The notes beneath the pieces were generated by a model. It did no database searches. It was not told where the DNA came from and saw only the letters and a list, made by a program, of their open reading frames with translations. From positions 1 to 25,512 of IMG/VR virus record IMGVR_UViG_3300044591_000145: a stretch of DNA of 25,512 bases, one strand, 5' to 3'. The position numbers and the translations under genes were made by a program. The DNA is from a virus. This document shows, piece after piece, positions 8,851 through 17,435 of the stretch (position 1 is the stretch's first letter; each line of letters begins with the position of its first letter).

Positions 8851-10230
8851 TCAACGACCCATGTTGTAGATTGCCAAATCAGCCAGACCGGCGGGCTTAT
8901 CTCGATACTCGGCGTCTTCGACTTCGCCGCCGTCCTTCATACCGAACAGTTTGCTTGCGCCAATCGCAGCGGTGCCCAGACCCGCCAGTTGCGACGTCAT
9001 AGACGGCGCCTGCTGATAAACAGCCGCGCCAGTCTGCGACAGGGGTGCGCCGCGCAAGATGTCGGACATGAAGCCCAACTGCTTGTACGGGTAGTTCTGG
9101 TAGTTCAGGAAGTCTTGGTACTGCTGATTCAGGATGTTCTGCGCCTGCTGCTGTTGCATGCCGCCATACTGGGCCTGCAACTGGTTGATCGCCATGTTCT
9201 GACCGAACTGGTTCTGACCCAACTGACCCAGTTGACCCGCGCTCTGCAGTGCGGTCTGCAAGCCCTGTAGCCCAAGACCCGCACCAAACTGACGCGACTG
9301 CTCGCCAAGCTGCGCCGCCGCTTGGTTGTACTGAGCGCCCAGACCGGCCTGCTGCATCAGGTTGCCATAGCCAAACTGACGCGACTGCTCAGCCATCTGC
9401 TGCGCCTGCATCCGGGCTTGCTGCTCGGCCAACCGCGCCTGGAGGTCTTGCTGCGCGCCAAACTGCTGAGTACCCAGAGCAGCCTGCAGGTTCTGGCCAC
9501 CCATCGTGATGCCTGCCTGCTGATTGGCCAGTTGAGCTTGCAGCCGCGCCGCTTGCTCAGCGTTGAACTGCTGTTGAGCCTGCTGGTAAGCCGCCTGCAA
9601 CCCAGTGGCTTGGATGTCGCCCTTCTGCATGGCAAGGTTGCGTGCAGCTTCGGCGTTCTCGATGGCTTGGCGCGCACCACCAAACGCACCGGCACGGGCG
9701 TACTTCTGACCGCGAGCAGTAGCGGCGATGTCCGCTTGGCGCTGAGCTTCGCGCTGCTGGATGTCCACCACGTTCTGCATGTACGGAGACATGTACTGAG
9801 ACGCAGTGCCTTGGCCAGTAAGAGAGTCCGTGTACACACGCTCCGCAGGCCCCATCTGGTAGGTCGTCAGAGCGCGAGTGCTAACACCGGGAGCCGTAAA
9901 CCGTGTGGGCTGATATGAGCTAACCGGCTGGTAGAAGTTGGCAAACTGCGACGGCTTGTACTGGTCGTACGCCAACGCACGCAAGCCTGCGGTGCCGGCC
10001 ATTGCAGACGCATCGCGCAACTGAGGCGCTGCCTCCATCGCTTGGGCGCCCGTGAACGCCTGTTGCTGCAGCGGGGAGAACTGCGCAAAACGCTCCCCCT
10101 GGTACTGCATGTACGGGTCTTCAAACATCGCCTCCGCACGGCCAAGCAGCCGCTCGGCATAAGGCGCGACGACCGGCGCGAAGCCAGTCTGGTATTCAGT
10201 AACCTGGGTAGGTACAGGGGTGGTTGCCAT
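8851..10230 (-). CDS. Glutamine-rich internal virion-like protein (459 aa)
   Basis: ATG at 10230, with AAGGA six bases upstream that includes the stop codon of the previous gene. The N-terminal 170 residues are mixed (YQTGFAPVVAPYAERLLGRA at the start). Residues about 170-400 are Gln/Ala/Gly-rich, with repeated units such as EQSRQFGYGN and EQSRQFGAGL and many QQ pairs, which suggests a long helix or flexible rod. The C-terminus carries LAGLGTAAIGASKLFGMKDG and an acidic DGGEVEDAEYRDKPAG tail. Gln-rich proteins of this layout occur with podovirus internal virion or tail genes, and the location between two other large virion proteins agrees. No catalytic motif was recognised. A role in the ejection apparatus is plausible but unproven. 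Confidence 0.82.
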   Translation of the reverse strand: MATTPVPTQVTEYQTGFAPVVAPYAERLLGRAEAMFEDPYMQYQGERFAQFSPLQQQAFTGAQAMEAAPQLRDASAMAGTAGLRALAYDQYKPSQFANFYQPVSSYQPTRFTAPGVSTRALTTYQMGPAERVYTDSLTGQGTASQYMSPYMQNVVDIQQREAQRQADIAATARGQKYARAGAFGGARQAIENAEAARNLAMQKGDIQATGLQAAYQQAQQQFNAEQAARLQAQLANQQAGITMGGQNLQAALGTQQFGAQQDLQARLAEQQARMQAQQMAEQSRQFGYGNLMQQAGLGAQYNQAAAQLGEQSRQFGAGLGLQGLQTALQSAGQLGQLGQNQFGQNMAINQLQAQYGGMQQQQAQNILNQQYQDFLNYQNYPYKQLGFMSDILRGAPLSQTGAAVYQQAPSMTSQLAGLGTAAIGASKLFGMKDGGEVEDAEYRDKPAGLADLAIYNMGR

Positions 10231-10236
10231 GATCCG

Positions 10237-10246
10237 TCCTTATGCG
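10237..10246 (-). promoter_or_regulatory. Junction element CGCATAAGGA (stop plus ribosome-binding site), copy C
   Basis: Read on the minus strand, CGCATAAGGA contains the TAA stop of the 980-aa gene fused to the AAGGA ribosome-binding site of the 459-aa gene, six bases before its ATG. The same ten bases occur at two other borders, 18917-18926 and 20864-20873. Confidence 0.7.
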
Positions 10247-13182
10247 GGGAGGTACTTGTCGGCGCGGGTGTTCTTAGCCACCTTGCCCTTACCGGTTGTC
10301 TTAGCGCGGGCGCGCTGCACCCGATCCATCATTGCATACAGCTTGCGTGCGCCTGCCTCGGTCGAGCCGTTGCCGATCTCAGAGACGATGCGGGCGGGGA
10401 TCACAAACTCACCATCGGCCAGCCGCGCGGGTTGACGGTTGCCAATCGTGGCGGGGATGCTGTCAGAGACGCCATCACCAGGGCCGCGCAGCAGGCGCCC
10501 ACCATCGGAGTAGCCGCCCAGATTGAATTGGCCACCCCGAGCAGCACCAGCGGCGGCTACAGCGGCGAGTCCGCCTTTGCGCATACCGGCCATCAGTGCA
10601 AGCTCTTCGTCGGTGTACCGTTCGCCACTGCCGATGTCGTAGTTAAAGTCAAACTCCGTGTCTGCCCGCGCATTTTCAATCGCCAACTGGTTAATGGCTT
10701 CGTTGTGCGCGCGGTCAGCCGCTCGTTGCGCGGCTTCGGCCTCAAGGACAGCGCCAATGCTGTAGGTGCTGCGGTCCTCAACAGGCACGTTGTTCGCATC
10801 CTGCGTGCCGAACAGAAAGTCGGTAACGGGCGTGTTGCTTGTGGTGCCCGTGCTACTAGAGCCGCCTGTGCTTGTCGTGCCCGTCGTTCTCGAACCGCCA
10901 ACAACCGCCGTTGATCCACTGCCAGAGGTAGACGTTCCGCCGCCGGTAATACCGCTGCTGGTTACCGAGCCACCACCCGTTGTACCTGCGCGCAGGCGAG
11001 CAGCGATGGCTTGCAGTGCCAACCAGTTTTCATCCAACGGCGCATTGATTGCCGCGCGGATGGTGGCGTCGTCATAGCCTGCGGCCAGTAGCGAGTTGTA
11101 GTACGCAGCCTTTGCTTCCGGCGTCTGACCAAAGATAGACTGATCAAAGGTAGCACGCAGCCGATCCAGCGCGGTTTGATTTGTGGTGCCGGTCGTTCCG
11201 GTCGTCGTTCCAGTTGTGCCCGTTGTTCCGGTTGTGCCCGTCGTTCCAGTACCGGCGCTTTGCGCGGTCTGGCGGGTGGGATCGGTGGGAACATAGCGGC
11301 GAATTGCGCTTTCACGCGCCGCGCCACCAACAACTTCGCTGTAAGGACGCATCAGCGCCCCACCGCCAGGAACAAACGGCGTAGCCGGGTACGAACCGCG
11401 ACCCATCAGGTAGTCGTAGGCGTTCTTGGTGCCGCCGGTCATCATGCTGAATCGACGCTCGTTAATAGCCGCACGCAGTTGGTAATCCGGCACGCCGTTG
11501 GCGCGGCCCCAGGCTGTGATCTCCGTAGCCGTCGCGTTCGGGTTGTTTGCCAAGTAGGCTTGCAATGCGTCAACCACAGCGTTCTGCGTCATCGGGCGCT
11601 CGTTCGGGCCGAGACGTGTAACCGTGGGCATTGCCGTGCTGCCGCCGCCTTGCTCGTACCTAGTGGTTACATCCGACATAGTCGGCGCCGTAGGTTGGAA
11701 GGCGGGGCCTAGCGTGACTTGCGGTTGTGGGGCGGTGTAGGTAGGCGTCGTGGTATCGCCGCCGTACGTCTGGTCTGAGCCGGTAGAGCCAGGAACCGTG
11801 GGGCCAGACACAACTTCAACAGGCTTAACCGGTCGAGTCTTGTACTCAATCGAGTTCATGATCTCCCGGCGAATCTGCTCGGGTGAGAACTGCGATGCCT
11901 TGTAGAACTCAAACCCGCCCTGATCAGCTTCACGCCCCAACAGGTCGCGGTAAATACCGCGAAGCTCGTCATCTGTTGCCCGCACGCCAGTGGCGTAGGG
12001 GATGGCTTGCGAACCCGCCTCAATATGAGACGCAAACGGGTTGGTGGCAGTAGTAGAAGCAGTGGCAGGAGCAATAGGGGTGGCAGGCGCAGGGCGCGTG
12101 ATGTTGTTTGTAGCCATGAAGTCGGCTACGTTCTGCGCGTTAAATGACTTGCCGTATTGCGTGTTGACCAAGTCGGCGATCTGCTGATTGGTCAGGTTGT
12201 TTGCGATACCGCTACGCACAGCGTTAATTGCTGCTGTTTGCGGGTCGTTGACAATCCTTTGCTGTTGAGCCAGTTGTGCTGCGCTCGGGGTTACTTGTTG
12301 CGTGGGGTCGGTGTTCCCACCATTGGCCAACGCGACGATGCCGCCGCCTGCCATGCCACCGGGCGGTTGATCTTCTTGCGACTGTGCGGGTGCACCTGCG
12401 GTTTGACCTTGACCCGTGTTAACAGGCATTGCCGGATAGGTCGGCTGCGCCGTCCACTGCTTGGTGAACGGATCAAACTTGTAGGGACGGATGGTGCCTT
12501 GATATTGACCACTCGGCATCGGCGTAGCCGTCTGCACGGCTTGGTCGGCCATGATGGGCGCCGCAGCCGCGTAGCCTGCTTTGAGCAGGCCAGAACCGCC
12601 ACCAATACCGGACATGAACGCACTACGACCAGCCTCGTTTCCAAGACCGGCAATACCTGCCTTTAACTGGTCAAACGGAGTGATTTTGGCAGCGTTTTCC
12701 AACACCTGCTTTTGGATAAATTCGCCAGCAGCGTTACCCGTAAGCCCTTGCTTGGCCGCTTCCTCAGCGGCAGCTTGACCAAGCGCGGCTTGGCTTGTGG
12801 CCATACCCGCCTGTTGAAACGCATTGCCCAACGAAGCGCCGCCGTAGGCGCCCAGACCGGCCATGATGCCTTTCTGGAGACTGCCGGTGGCCAGAGCCGT
12901 CGCACCGCCGACCAGTGCCCCCGCGCCCAGCGCGCTGCTGACCACGCCGAATCCGGCAGGGCCAAGGGCAAAGCCCGCGATCATGGGCAGTGCCGACTTG
13001 AGCAGCTTCTTGAACGAGAAGGCTTCCGGCAGACCCGTGTGGGGGTTGATCGTCATGGTGATTCCATGACTCAGGCCGAGCGCCTGCAGACCCGCAACTT
13101 CGCTGGGGGCCATGTGCACCAGCATCGAGTCGCCGTTGCGACCCTTGGACGCCATGTGGTTGGCTAGTACGGCAAGGCTCAT
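10240..13182 (-). CDS. Large modular virion protein with DUF4214-like segment (980 aa)
   Basis: ATG at 13182 with AAGGGG five bases upstream. The N-terminus (residues 1-55, with MLVHMAPSEVAGLQALGLSH) is followed by a Gly/Ala hydrophobic region, about 60-125, that could insert in a membrane. Near residues 240-300 is a Gly-Pro-rich part with GGGIVALANGG. About 400-446 resembles DUF4214 (IYRDLLGREADQGGFEFY, then EIMNSIEY). Short helical units ending in AAIN-type motifs recur, at PDYQLRAAINERRF and DDATIRAAIN. Thr/Gly tandem repeats lie near 644-668. The C-terminus has GPGDGVSDSIPATIGNRQPA and LADGEFVIPARIVSEIGNGS, a module also found at the ends of other phage virion proteins. It is likely an internal or tail-associated component; its function is unknown. 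Confidence 0.85.
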   Translation of the reverse strand: MSLAVLANHMASKGRNGDSMLVHMAPSEVAGLQALGLSHGITMTINPHTGLPEAFSFKKLLKSALPMIAGFALGPAGFGVVSSALGAGALVGGATALATGSLQKGIMAGLGAYGGASLGNAFQQAGMATSQAALGQAAAEEAAKQGLTGNAAGEFIQKQVLENAAKITPFDQLKAGIAGLGNEAGRSAFMSGIGGGSGLLKAGYAAAAPIMADQAVQTATPMPSGQYQGTIRPYKFDPFTKQWTAQPTYPAMPVNTGQGQTAGAPAQSQEDQPPGGMAGGGIVALANGGNTDPTQQVTPSAAQLAQQQRIVNDPQTAAINAVRSGIANNLTNQQIADLVNTQYGKSFNAQNVADFMATNNITRPAPATPIAPATASTTATNPFASHIEAGSQAIPYATGVRATDDELRGIYRDLLGREADQGGFEFYKASQFSPEQIRREIMNSIEYKTRPVKPVEVVSGPTVPGSTGSDQTYGGDTTTPTYTAPQPQVTLGPAFQPTAPTMSDVTTRYEQGGGSTAMPTVTRLGPNERPMTQNAVVDALQAYLANNPNATATEITAWGRANGVPDYQLRAAINERRFSMMTGGTKNAYDYLMGRGSYPATPFVPGGGALMRPYSEVVGGAARESAIRRYVPTDPTRQTAQSAGTGTTGTTGTTGTTGTTTGTTGTTNQTALDRLRATFDQSIFGQTPEAKAAYYNSLLAAGYDDATIRAAINAPLDENWLALQAIAARLRAGTTGGGSVTSSGITGGGTSTSGSGSTAVVGGSRTTGTTSTGGSSSTGTTSNTPVTDFLFGTQDANNVPVEDRSTYSIGAVLEAEAAQRAADRAHNEAINQLAIENARADTEFDFNYDIGSGERYTDEELALMAGMRKGGLAAVAAAGAARGGQFNLGGYSDGGRLLRGPGDGVSDSIPATIGNRQPARLADGEFVIPARIVSEIGNGSTEAGARKLYAMMDRVQRARAKTTGKGKVAKNTRADKYLPA
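11183..11253 (-). repeat. Short tandem repeat coding Thr-Gly-Thr units
   Basis: Degenerate 9-bp units (ACNGGNACN, coding strand) repeat about eight times and encode TGT-type tripeptides within the 980-aa protein. This is a flexible linker and a likely length-variable site between relatives. Confidence 0.75.
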
Positions 13183-13212
13183 GTGCGCCCCTTGGAATTG
13201 ATTGGGTTCATT

Positions 13213-14589
13213 TTATTGGGTCAAGTCCCAGAAAGCGATGGTGCCGTAGCACTCGCCTTGCGGAGTTGCAGAATCCACCGTGCGGATGGCAAGCGTCAGG
13301 ACATCACTGGCGTTTGCCAAGGACACGCCCAACTGCAAGGCCCAGTTGTAGCCTGCCGGATCAACCAGAGGCTGCTTGCCTCCGCTGCCGGAAGCATCAA
13401 GATAGTCTGTCTGCACCAGAGTGCCGCCCGTCATGGCCGTAGCAGAGGTATCCATCTCTGCGTTGGAGTCCGTGGGAACAGCCGACCAAGATGCGCCGGT
13501 CAGGGTTGCATTGAAGAACAGGCCCACCTCGTAACTTTGACTTGCGATGGGAAGTATTTGCATCCGGCCAGGAAGCACCACTGCGCCAAGCGCCGTAGAC
13601 GCCAGACGGATCGACACGATGGGCTTGAACGTCAGTTGGATGTTGGTCAGTTTAGTGGTGCGCCGCGCCAAGTGGCTCGGGGAATACTGTTCGTAGCCAC
13701 CCTCAGAAATGACCGTCGAGCAAATCTGCTTCATGCTCGCGGTGACGGCGTTCGACAGGTTCGTGATCTCGTACCGCACCGGCAGGATGGCCGTGGTCAT
13801 GTAGACCGAGCCGATCTCGTTGGCGTTATTAAACGTGTGGCAGACGATGTACTGTCCATTGATCACGAACCCGGTACGCACCGAACCCACGCCCAACCAC
13901 TCAAAGTCGCACCAGAAAATCTGCGTCTTGCTTGGGTCGAGCGTGTAGCCGGATGCCCCGGTGCCGTCCAACTTGTCGCCGTTCCAGGCGGACTGGGGGA
14001 TCGAGCGGATGTCGCTTGGCGTTCCCGGCGTGGGCAAAGAGTCAGAGCGCATGACCATCGACAGCGTGGTGCCGTTGGCCTCAAAGAACACGCCGTTCTG
14101 GGTGTTGAAGTACCCCACACGCTGCCGGATGTTGGCCGTGGGCGTGTTCATGGCGAAGGTGGCAAGCACCAATAGTCCCTTGCCCGGTTGGTAGGACATG
14201 GAGCGGAACGTCTGCCGCACTGCCTGCGAGTTGGTGGTCGCCGCCACCGACATCTGCACCGTAGATTCGTTGCTCAGGAACGTGGTAGATGCGCCGTTGA
14301 CTGTGCTCGTATCAAACTGGTTGTCCGCAGCGTAGCGTTGCTGAGAGTCGAAGAGCGTGTAGGGCTGACTGACGCGCAGGCGACCGAAGGCATCCGTGTT
14401 GGTGCCGCCGATGGAAATGGGGATGGGTGTGGTTGTAGTCACGAGGCCCCTCAGCAGTGCGTCGAGTCGGTTGAAGTACAGGCGCAGGACGTTGTTGAAC
14501 TGCTCGTGGTAACGCGACTCGTATGCAGTTGGCGCCAACGGCAGGTTGGGCGGTGCCGGGACGGTGACATTCTCGATAAGGAAACTCAT
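13213..14589 (-). CDS. Phage structural protein (458 aa), beta-rich
   Basis: ATG at 14589, overlapping the TGA of the upstream 609-aa gene by four bases (ATGA), so translation is probably coupled; the stop is TAA at 13213. The N-terminal 50 residues include a helix, YHEQFNNVLRLYFNRLDALL, which may mediate oligomerisation. The rest is beta-strand-like: Thr/Ser/Val-rich, with few charges and alternating hydrophobics such as QIFWCDFEWLGVGSVRTGF. No signal peptide or membrane segment is seen. Tight coupling to a nozzle/stabilisation-like protein and placement ahead of the internal-virion-like genes suggest a tail or head-tail component, possibly a head decoration or tail-surface protein. I cannot name its family with confidence. 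Confidence 0.85.
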   Translation of the reverse strand: MSFLIENVTVPAPPNLPLAPTAYESRYHEQFNNVLRLYFNRLDALLRGLVTTTTPIPISIGGTNTDAFGRLRVSQPYTLFDSQQRYAADNQFDTSTVNGASTTFLSNESTVQMSVAATTNSQAVRQTFRSMSYQPGKGLLVLATFAMNTPTANIRQRVGYFNTQNGVFFEANGTTLSMVMRSDSLPTPGTPSDIRSIPQSAWNGDKLDGTGASGYTLDPSKTQIFWCDFEWLGVGSVRTGFVINGQYIVCHTFNNANEIGSVYMTTAILPVRYEITNLSNAVTASMKQICSTVISEGGYEQYSPSHLARRTTKLTNIQLTFKPIVSIRLASTALGAVVLPGRMQILPIASQSYEVGLFFNATLTGASWSAVPTDSNAEMDTSATAMTGGTLVQTDYLDASGSGGKQPLVDPAGYNWALQLGVSLANASDVLTLAIRTVDSATPQGECYGTIAFWDLTQ

Positions 14590-16415
14590 CTGCGTCCATC
14601 CGGCCTAATATCGATGCGGGGTGCGCCAAGCTGCCACGCCGTACCCAGTTGGTTGGAGTCGATCTTGAAGATCATCTGCCGCCCACGCACGCGGGTGTAA
14701 ATCTGCCCGGTGAACTCCTCGGTAATCACGTACGTCGAGCCCTTAACCACCGCTTGCCCTGCGTTATCGACGCTGCCTGAGCCCGAGTTGTACAACCCAT
14801 AGAGCGTCATGTTAACGGTCGGCGTGTTGGCCGTCGAGTTCTCAAACGTCAAGTCAGGCAGTATGCGCCAGACAAACCCGAAGTTGTGGCCATCGCCGAT
14901 GTCGAACTCAGACGACGAGATGTACGCGTTGATGGCGGTGGGGGTGCCCGTCTCGTTGTTGTCCAGACCCTGCTCGTGGTTGACGAGGTTTTGGCTGTAG
15001 GTGGCAGCCATCGGATAGTCGCGCAGACCGGAGTCGAGCCAAGCCGTCCTGGCCATCGTGCCGTAGTACCAGATTTTCTCGACGTAGTTGTAAACGACGT
15101 ACTTGTCGATGGTAAGTGAATTGGCGGATGGGTAGAACCACCAAACTTCGTTAAAGCCCTCGTTGGTACCGGCGAAGACCTGTGCAGCCTGCGACTGATT
15201 GAAGTCACTGAACACATACCGGCGCACATCGCAGTTAAGCGTCTGCACGCGACCGTCGTAGGCGTAAAACTTGTCCACGCCCATCCAGTACACCACGCCC
15301 GAGGCGATGATCGCCGCGTTGGGGCCTTCAATCGAGATGTTGTCTCCGAGAAGCTGCGCGCCCCAGAAGATCGGTGCGTCCAAATACTGCAGCGAGTAAA
15401 TGGCCGAGTCCGTAAACACCACGATTTCTTGGCGAGCCTGCACCGCCGCAACGATTTCTGAGCCGTGAGACAGGCGCAGGCTGCCCGCTTGATTAGTCGC
15501 CGCAGGCGTCCAGTTGACAGCGTCTTCTTGATCCGACCACCGGATAAGCATGGGATCAAGCGTTGCGCTGCCGTAGTCGCTGCAACCCATTGCAAACACG
15601 AAGCGGCTGATGTCTGAAACAAAGATGTCGTTCTGTACTGTCGGCACGTCCGACGCACCGGGCAGACTGGAGAGCAAAACCCCCCGCGTAGTCAGACTTG
15701 TTGTAGCGTCCCAATAATAGATGCCGCCCCCACGAGGGCCAAAGATTAGGTCTTGGCCGAAGTTGGCTTGGCTCCACAATCGCAGAGCCGTGCTAGACGT
15801 ACCACCAATACCCCACGCGCCCGAACCCCACGCGCCCGCACCCCAGCCAGTCAGAGGGATGGCAAACGCAGGGCCGACGTTGATCTGATAGGCGGCAGAT
15901 ACTGCCGAACCGCCCGTAGCCCCCGCCGGGATAGCAGACGCCACCGTGATGGTGTAGGAGTTGATCGTCAGAACAGTAAGCTGGAACTCACCGTTGAGGA
16001 GCGCCGCGTAGGTTCCGGTAACGCCGCTGAAGGTCACAAAGTCCCCAGTCACAGCGCCATGCGCAGAGGCAGTCACCGTAACCGTCGTGGTGCCGTTGCC
16101 TGTAAATGGATCGGTGCCCAGCGTGGTGGTTACGCGGATCGGGGTGATGTCGTTGTACGCGCCACCGTTCTCGATGTAAAACTTCAGGTTGGTACCGACG
16201 CCAATAAGGTTTTGGCTGGTCAGCGTGACCCAGTTCCACAGCGAACGGCATACGCCCAGGAACGTATTGGCAGAAATGCGAGTCCACCCGCCAATGATCT
16301 CAGGGTTGCCCTGACGGAACCGAACCTTGTCGCAGTCATACCACCCACCCTCGGTGGTGTACCGCGTGTTTTCGCGGTTGACTCCGGGCTTGAACAGGAT
16401 TTTCTGGAGTGGCAT
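14586..16415 (-). CDS. Tail nozzle / DNA-stabilisation-like protein (609 aa)
   Basis: ATG at 16415, 15 bases after the endolysin stop, with only a weak ribosome-binding site. The N-terminus, MPLQKILFKPGVNRENTRYT and then GWYDCDKVRFRQGNPEIIGGW, is the recognisable signature of a phage family related in style to P22 gp10 (packaged-DNA stabilisation protein) and T7 gp12 (tail nozzle). The body has repeated aromatic blade-like strands (DLIFGPRGGGIYYWD, RFVFAMGCSDYG, EIVVFTDSAIYSLQY, WWFYPSANSLTIDKYVVYNY), which suits a beta-propeller. A GWGAGAWGSGAWGIG loop lies near 190-205. Near 95-180 is an inserted Thr/Val-rich domain, probably an Ig-like fold. A role closing the tail channel is inferred from family resemblance. 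Confidence 0.85.
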   Translation of the reverse strand: MPLQKILFKPGVNRENTRYTTEGGWYDCDKVRFRQGNPEIIGGWTRISANTFLGVCRSLWNWVTLTSQNLIGVGTNLKFYIENGGAYNDITPIRVTTTLGTDPFTGNGTTTVTVTASAHGAVTGDFVTFSGVTGTYAALLNGEFQLTVLTINSYTITVASAIPAGATGGSAVSAAYQINVGPAFAIPLTGWGAGAWGSGAWGIGGTSSTALRLWSQANFGQDLIFGPRGGGIYYWDATTSLTTRGVLLSSLPGASDVPTVQNDIFVSDISRFVFAMGCSDYGSATLDPMLIRWSDQEDAVNWTPAATNQAGSLRLSHGSEIVAAVQARQEIVVFTDSAIYSLQYLDAPIFWGAQLLGDNISIEGPNAAIIASGVVYWMGVDKFYAYDGRVQTLNCDVRRYVFSDFNQSQAAQVFAGTNEGFNEVWWFYPSANSLTIDKYVVYNYVEKIWYYGTMARTAWLDSGLRDYPMAATYSQNLVNHEQGLDNNETGTPTAINAYISSSEFDIGDGHNFGFVWRILPDLTFENSTANTPTVNMTLYGLYNSGSGSVDNAGQAVVKGSTYVITEEFTGQIYTRVRGRQMIFKIDSNQLGTAWQLGAPRIDIRPDGRR

Positions 16416-16430
16416 AACCGTATTCTCGTG

Positions 16431-16934
16431 TCAAGACAAGAAAAGGGCAATCTCTGCCTCGCGGCGTTTTACTAGACCCGGCAGGACTTTGCCGCCGCCC
16501 ATCGTCCACTGGCGGAAGGCATCAGCCGCCCCGCTCCAGTCATCCCGGTTGGCCCGCATCCTGATCTGACTGCGCTGAAGATTGCCTAGCCCTGCATTGA
16601 AGGAAAAACTGACAAGAGCGTCAAAAGAGCCTTGACGGCCAGATACGCCGGGAACAAGTCGAAGAACACCACGTTCAAAAGTCCCGACATCATCACGGAA
16701 TAGTTCGTCGATCTCCGTCTTAGTCCAGACACGGCTGTCCTCCGGCTTCAGGGGGAACTCGTTGCGGAGCATCCCGGTGTAGCCTTCTTTACGAACGGAA
16801 GGCAGGCGAATTTGCTCTTGGTACAGGACATGGCCGTAGCCAATCGTCCAGATGTGGGCAGGGCAAAGGTAGGGTTTACTCCTAAAGCCCTCATACTTGT
16901 GCATGAGGTCTTCGCCCGCCTTGCTCAGTTTCAC
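16431..16934 (-). CDS. Endolysin, T4-type lysozyme (GH24)
   Basis: Muramidase that cleaves the MurNAc-GlcNAc bond of peptidoglycan at the end of infection. The catalytic pattern E15-x8-C24-x5-T30 matches the GH24 E/D/T layout of T4 lysozyme, with cysteine in place of aspartate, a known variant of the family. The following TIGYGH block and the later FDALVSFSFNAGLGNLQ helix are typical. The length, 167 aa, is normal for a single-domain enzyme. There is no signal peptide or N-terminal SAR segment, so export should depend on a holin. The start is GTG at 16934, overlapping the TGA of the holin gene by four bases (GTGA), so the two are probably translationally coupled. Confidence 0.95.
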   Translation of the reverse strand: MKLSKAGEDLMHKYEGFRSKPYLCPAHIWTIGYGHVLYQEQIRLPSVRKEGYTGMLRNEFPLKPEDSRVWTKTEIDELFRDDVGTFERGVLRLVPGVSGRQGSFDALVSFSFNAGLGNLQRSQIRMRANRDDWSGAADAFRQWTMGGGKVLPGLVKRREAEIALFLS

Positions 16935-17434
16935 TTCTTACTCCACTGGCGAGAACCGAACCAGTAGCCGATGATCCCCCCAAGGATCGCCATCTCGTCG
17001 GCCGAGAAGATAAGGTCAGAGTACAGGATGATGTCGTCCATGCCCTGAATCAGATTCGGGTGGTTCCACAGATACCACGCCATGAAGGCGTTGATGGCCA
17101 CCAACTCAAACACGAAGATGTAGGTGACCGTAGGACGGACGGTGCCGGTGTAGTTCACCACCCACCGGGAAGCCTTGTCCATGATCTTCTGGTCGTGCGC
17201 CAGAGCAGCCTCGGTCATCCGAGCGTCGGTCTCCATCGCCACCTGCTCGGTGCGAATCTCCTCCATCCGGGCTTGAGCGGCAAAACCTGCTGCGGCCAGT
17301 TGGAGTTCCCGCTCGGTCTGAACCTGGGCTAGGCGCAACTCATGGGCTTGGTCTGCCTTGTTCTGGAAGTATTCAAGCAATTTGGGCAGGCCCGAGAGCA
17401 GCAAGCCCCCGAGGGTGGAAAGAAGCGACAGCAT
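16931..17434 (-). CDS. Holin, GTA-type three-TM family
   Basis: A 167-aa membrane protein immediately upstream of, and overlapping, the endolysin gene. ATG at 17434 with TAGGAG six bases upstream. It has a short hydrophobic N-terminus (about 2-18), a charged amphipathic helix (20-85), then RWVVNYTGTVRPTVTYIFVF entering a TM segment (101-123), and a final hydrophobic stretch (147-160) with GGIIGYWFGSRQ. The RWVVNY..RPTVTY and IIGYWFGSRQ motifs are those of the GTA_holin_3TM family, so holin function is well supported by family and position. In this family the protein makes inner-membrane lesions that release the endolysin. Confidence 0.87.
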   Translation of the reverse strand: MLSLLSTLGGLLLSGLPKLLEYFQNKADQAHELRLAQVQTERELQLAAAGFAAQARMEEIRTEQVAMETDARMTEAALAHDQKIMDKASRWVVNYTGTVRPTVTYIFVFELVAINAFMAWYLWNHPNLIQGMDDIILYSDLIFSADEMAILGGIIGYWFGSRQWSKK

Positions 17435-17435
17435 C

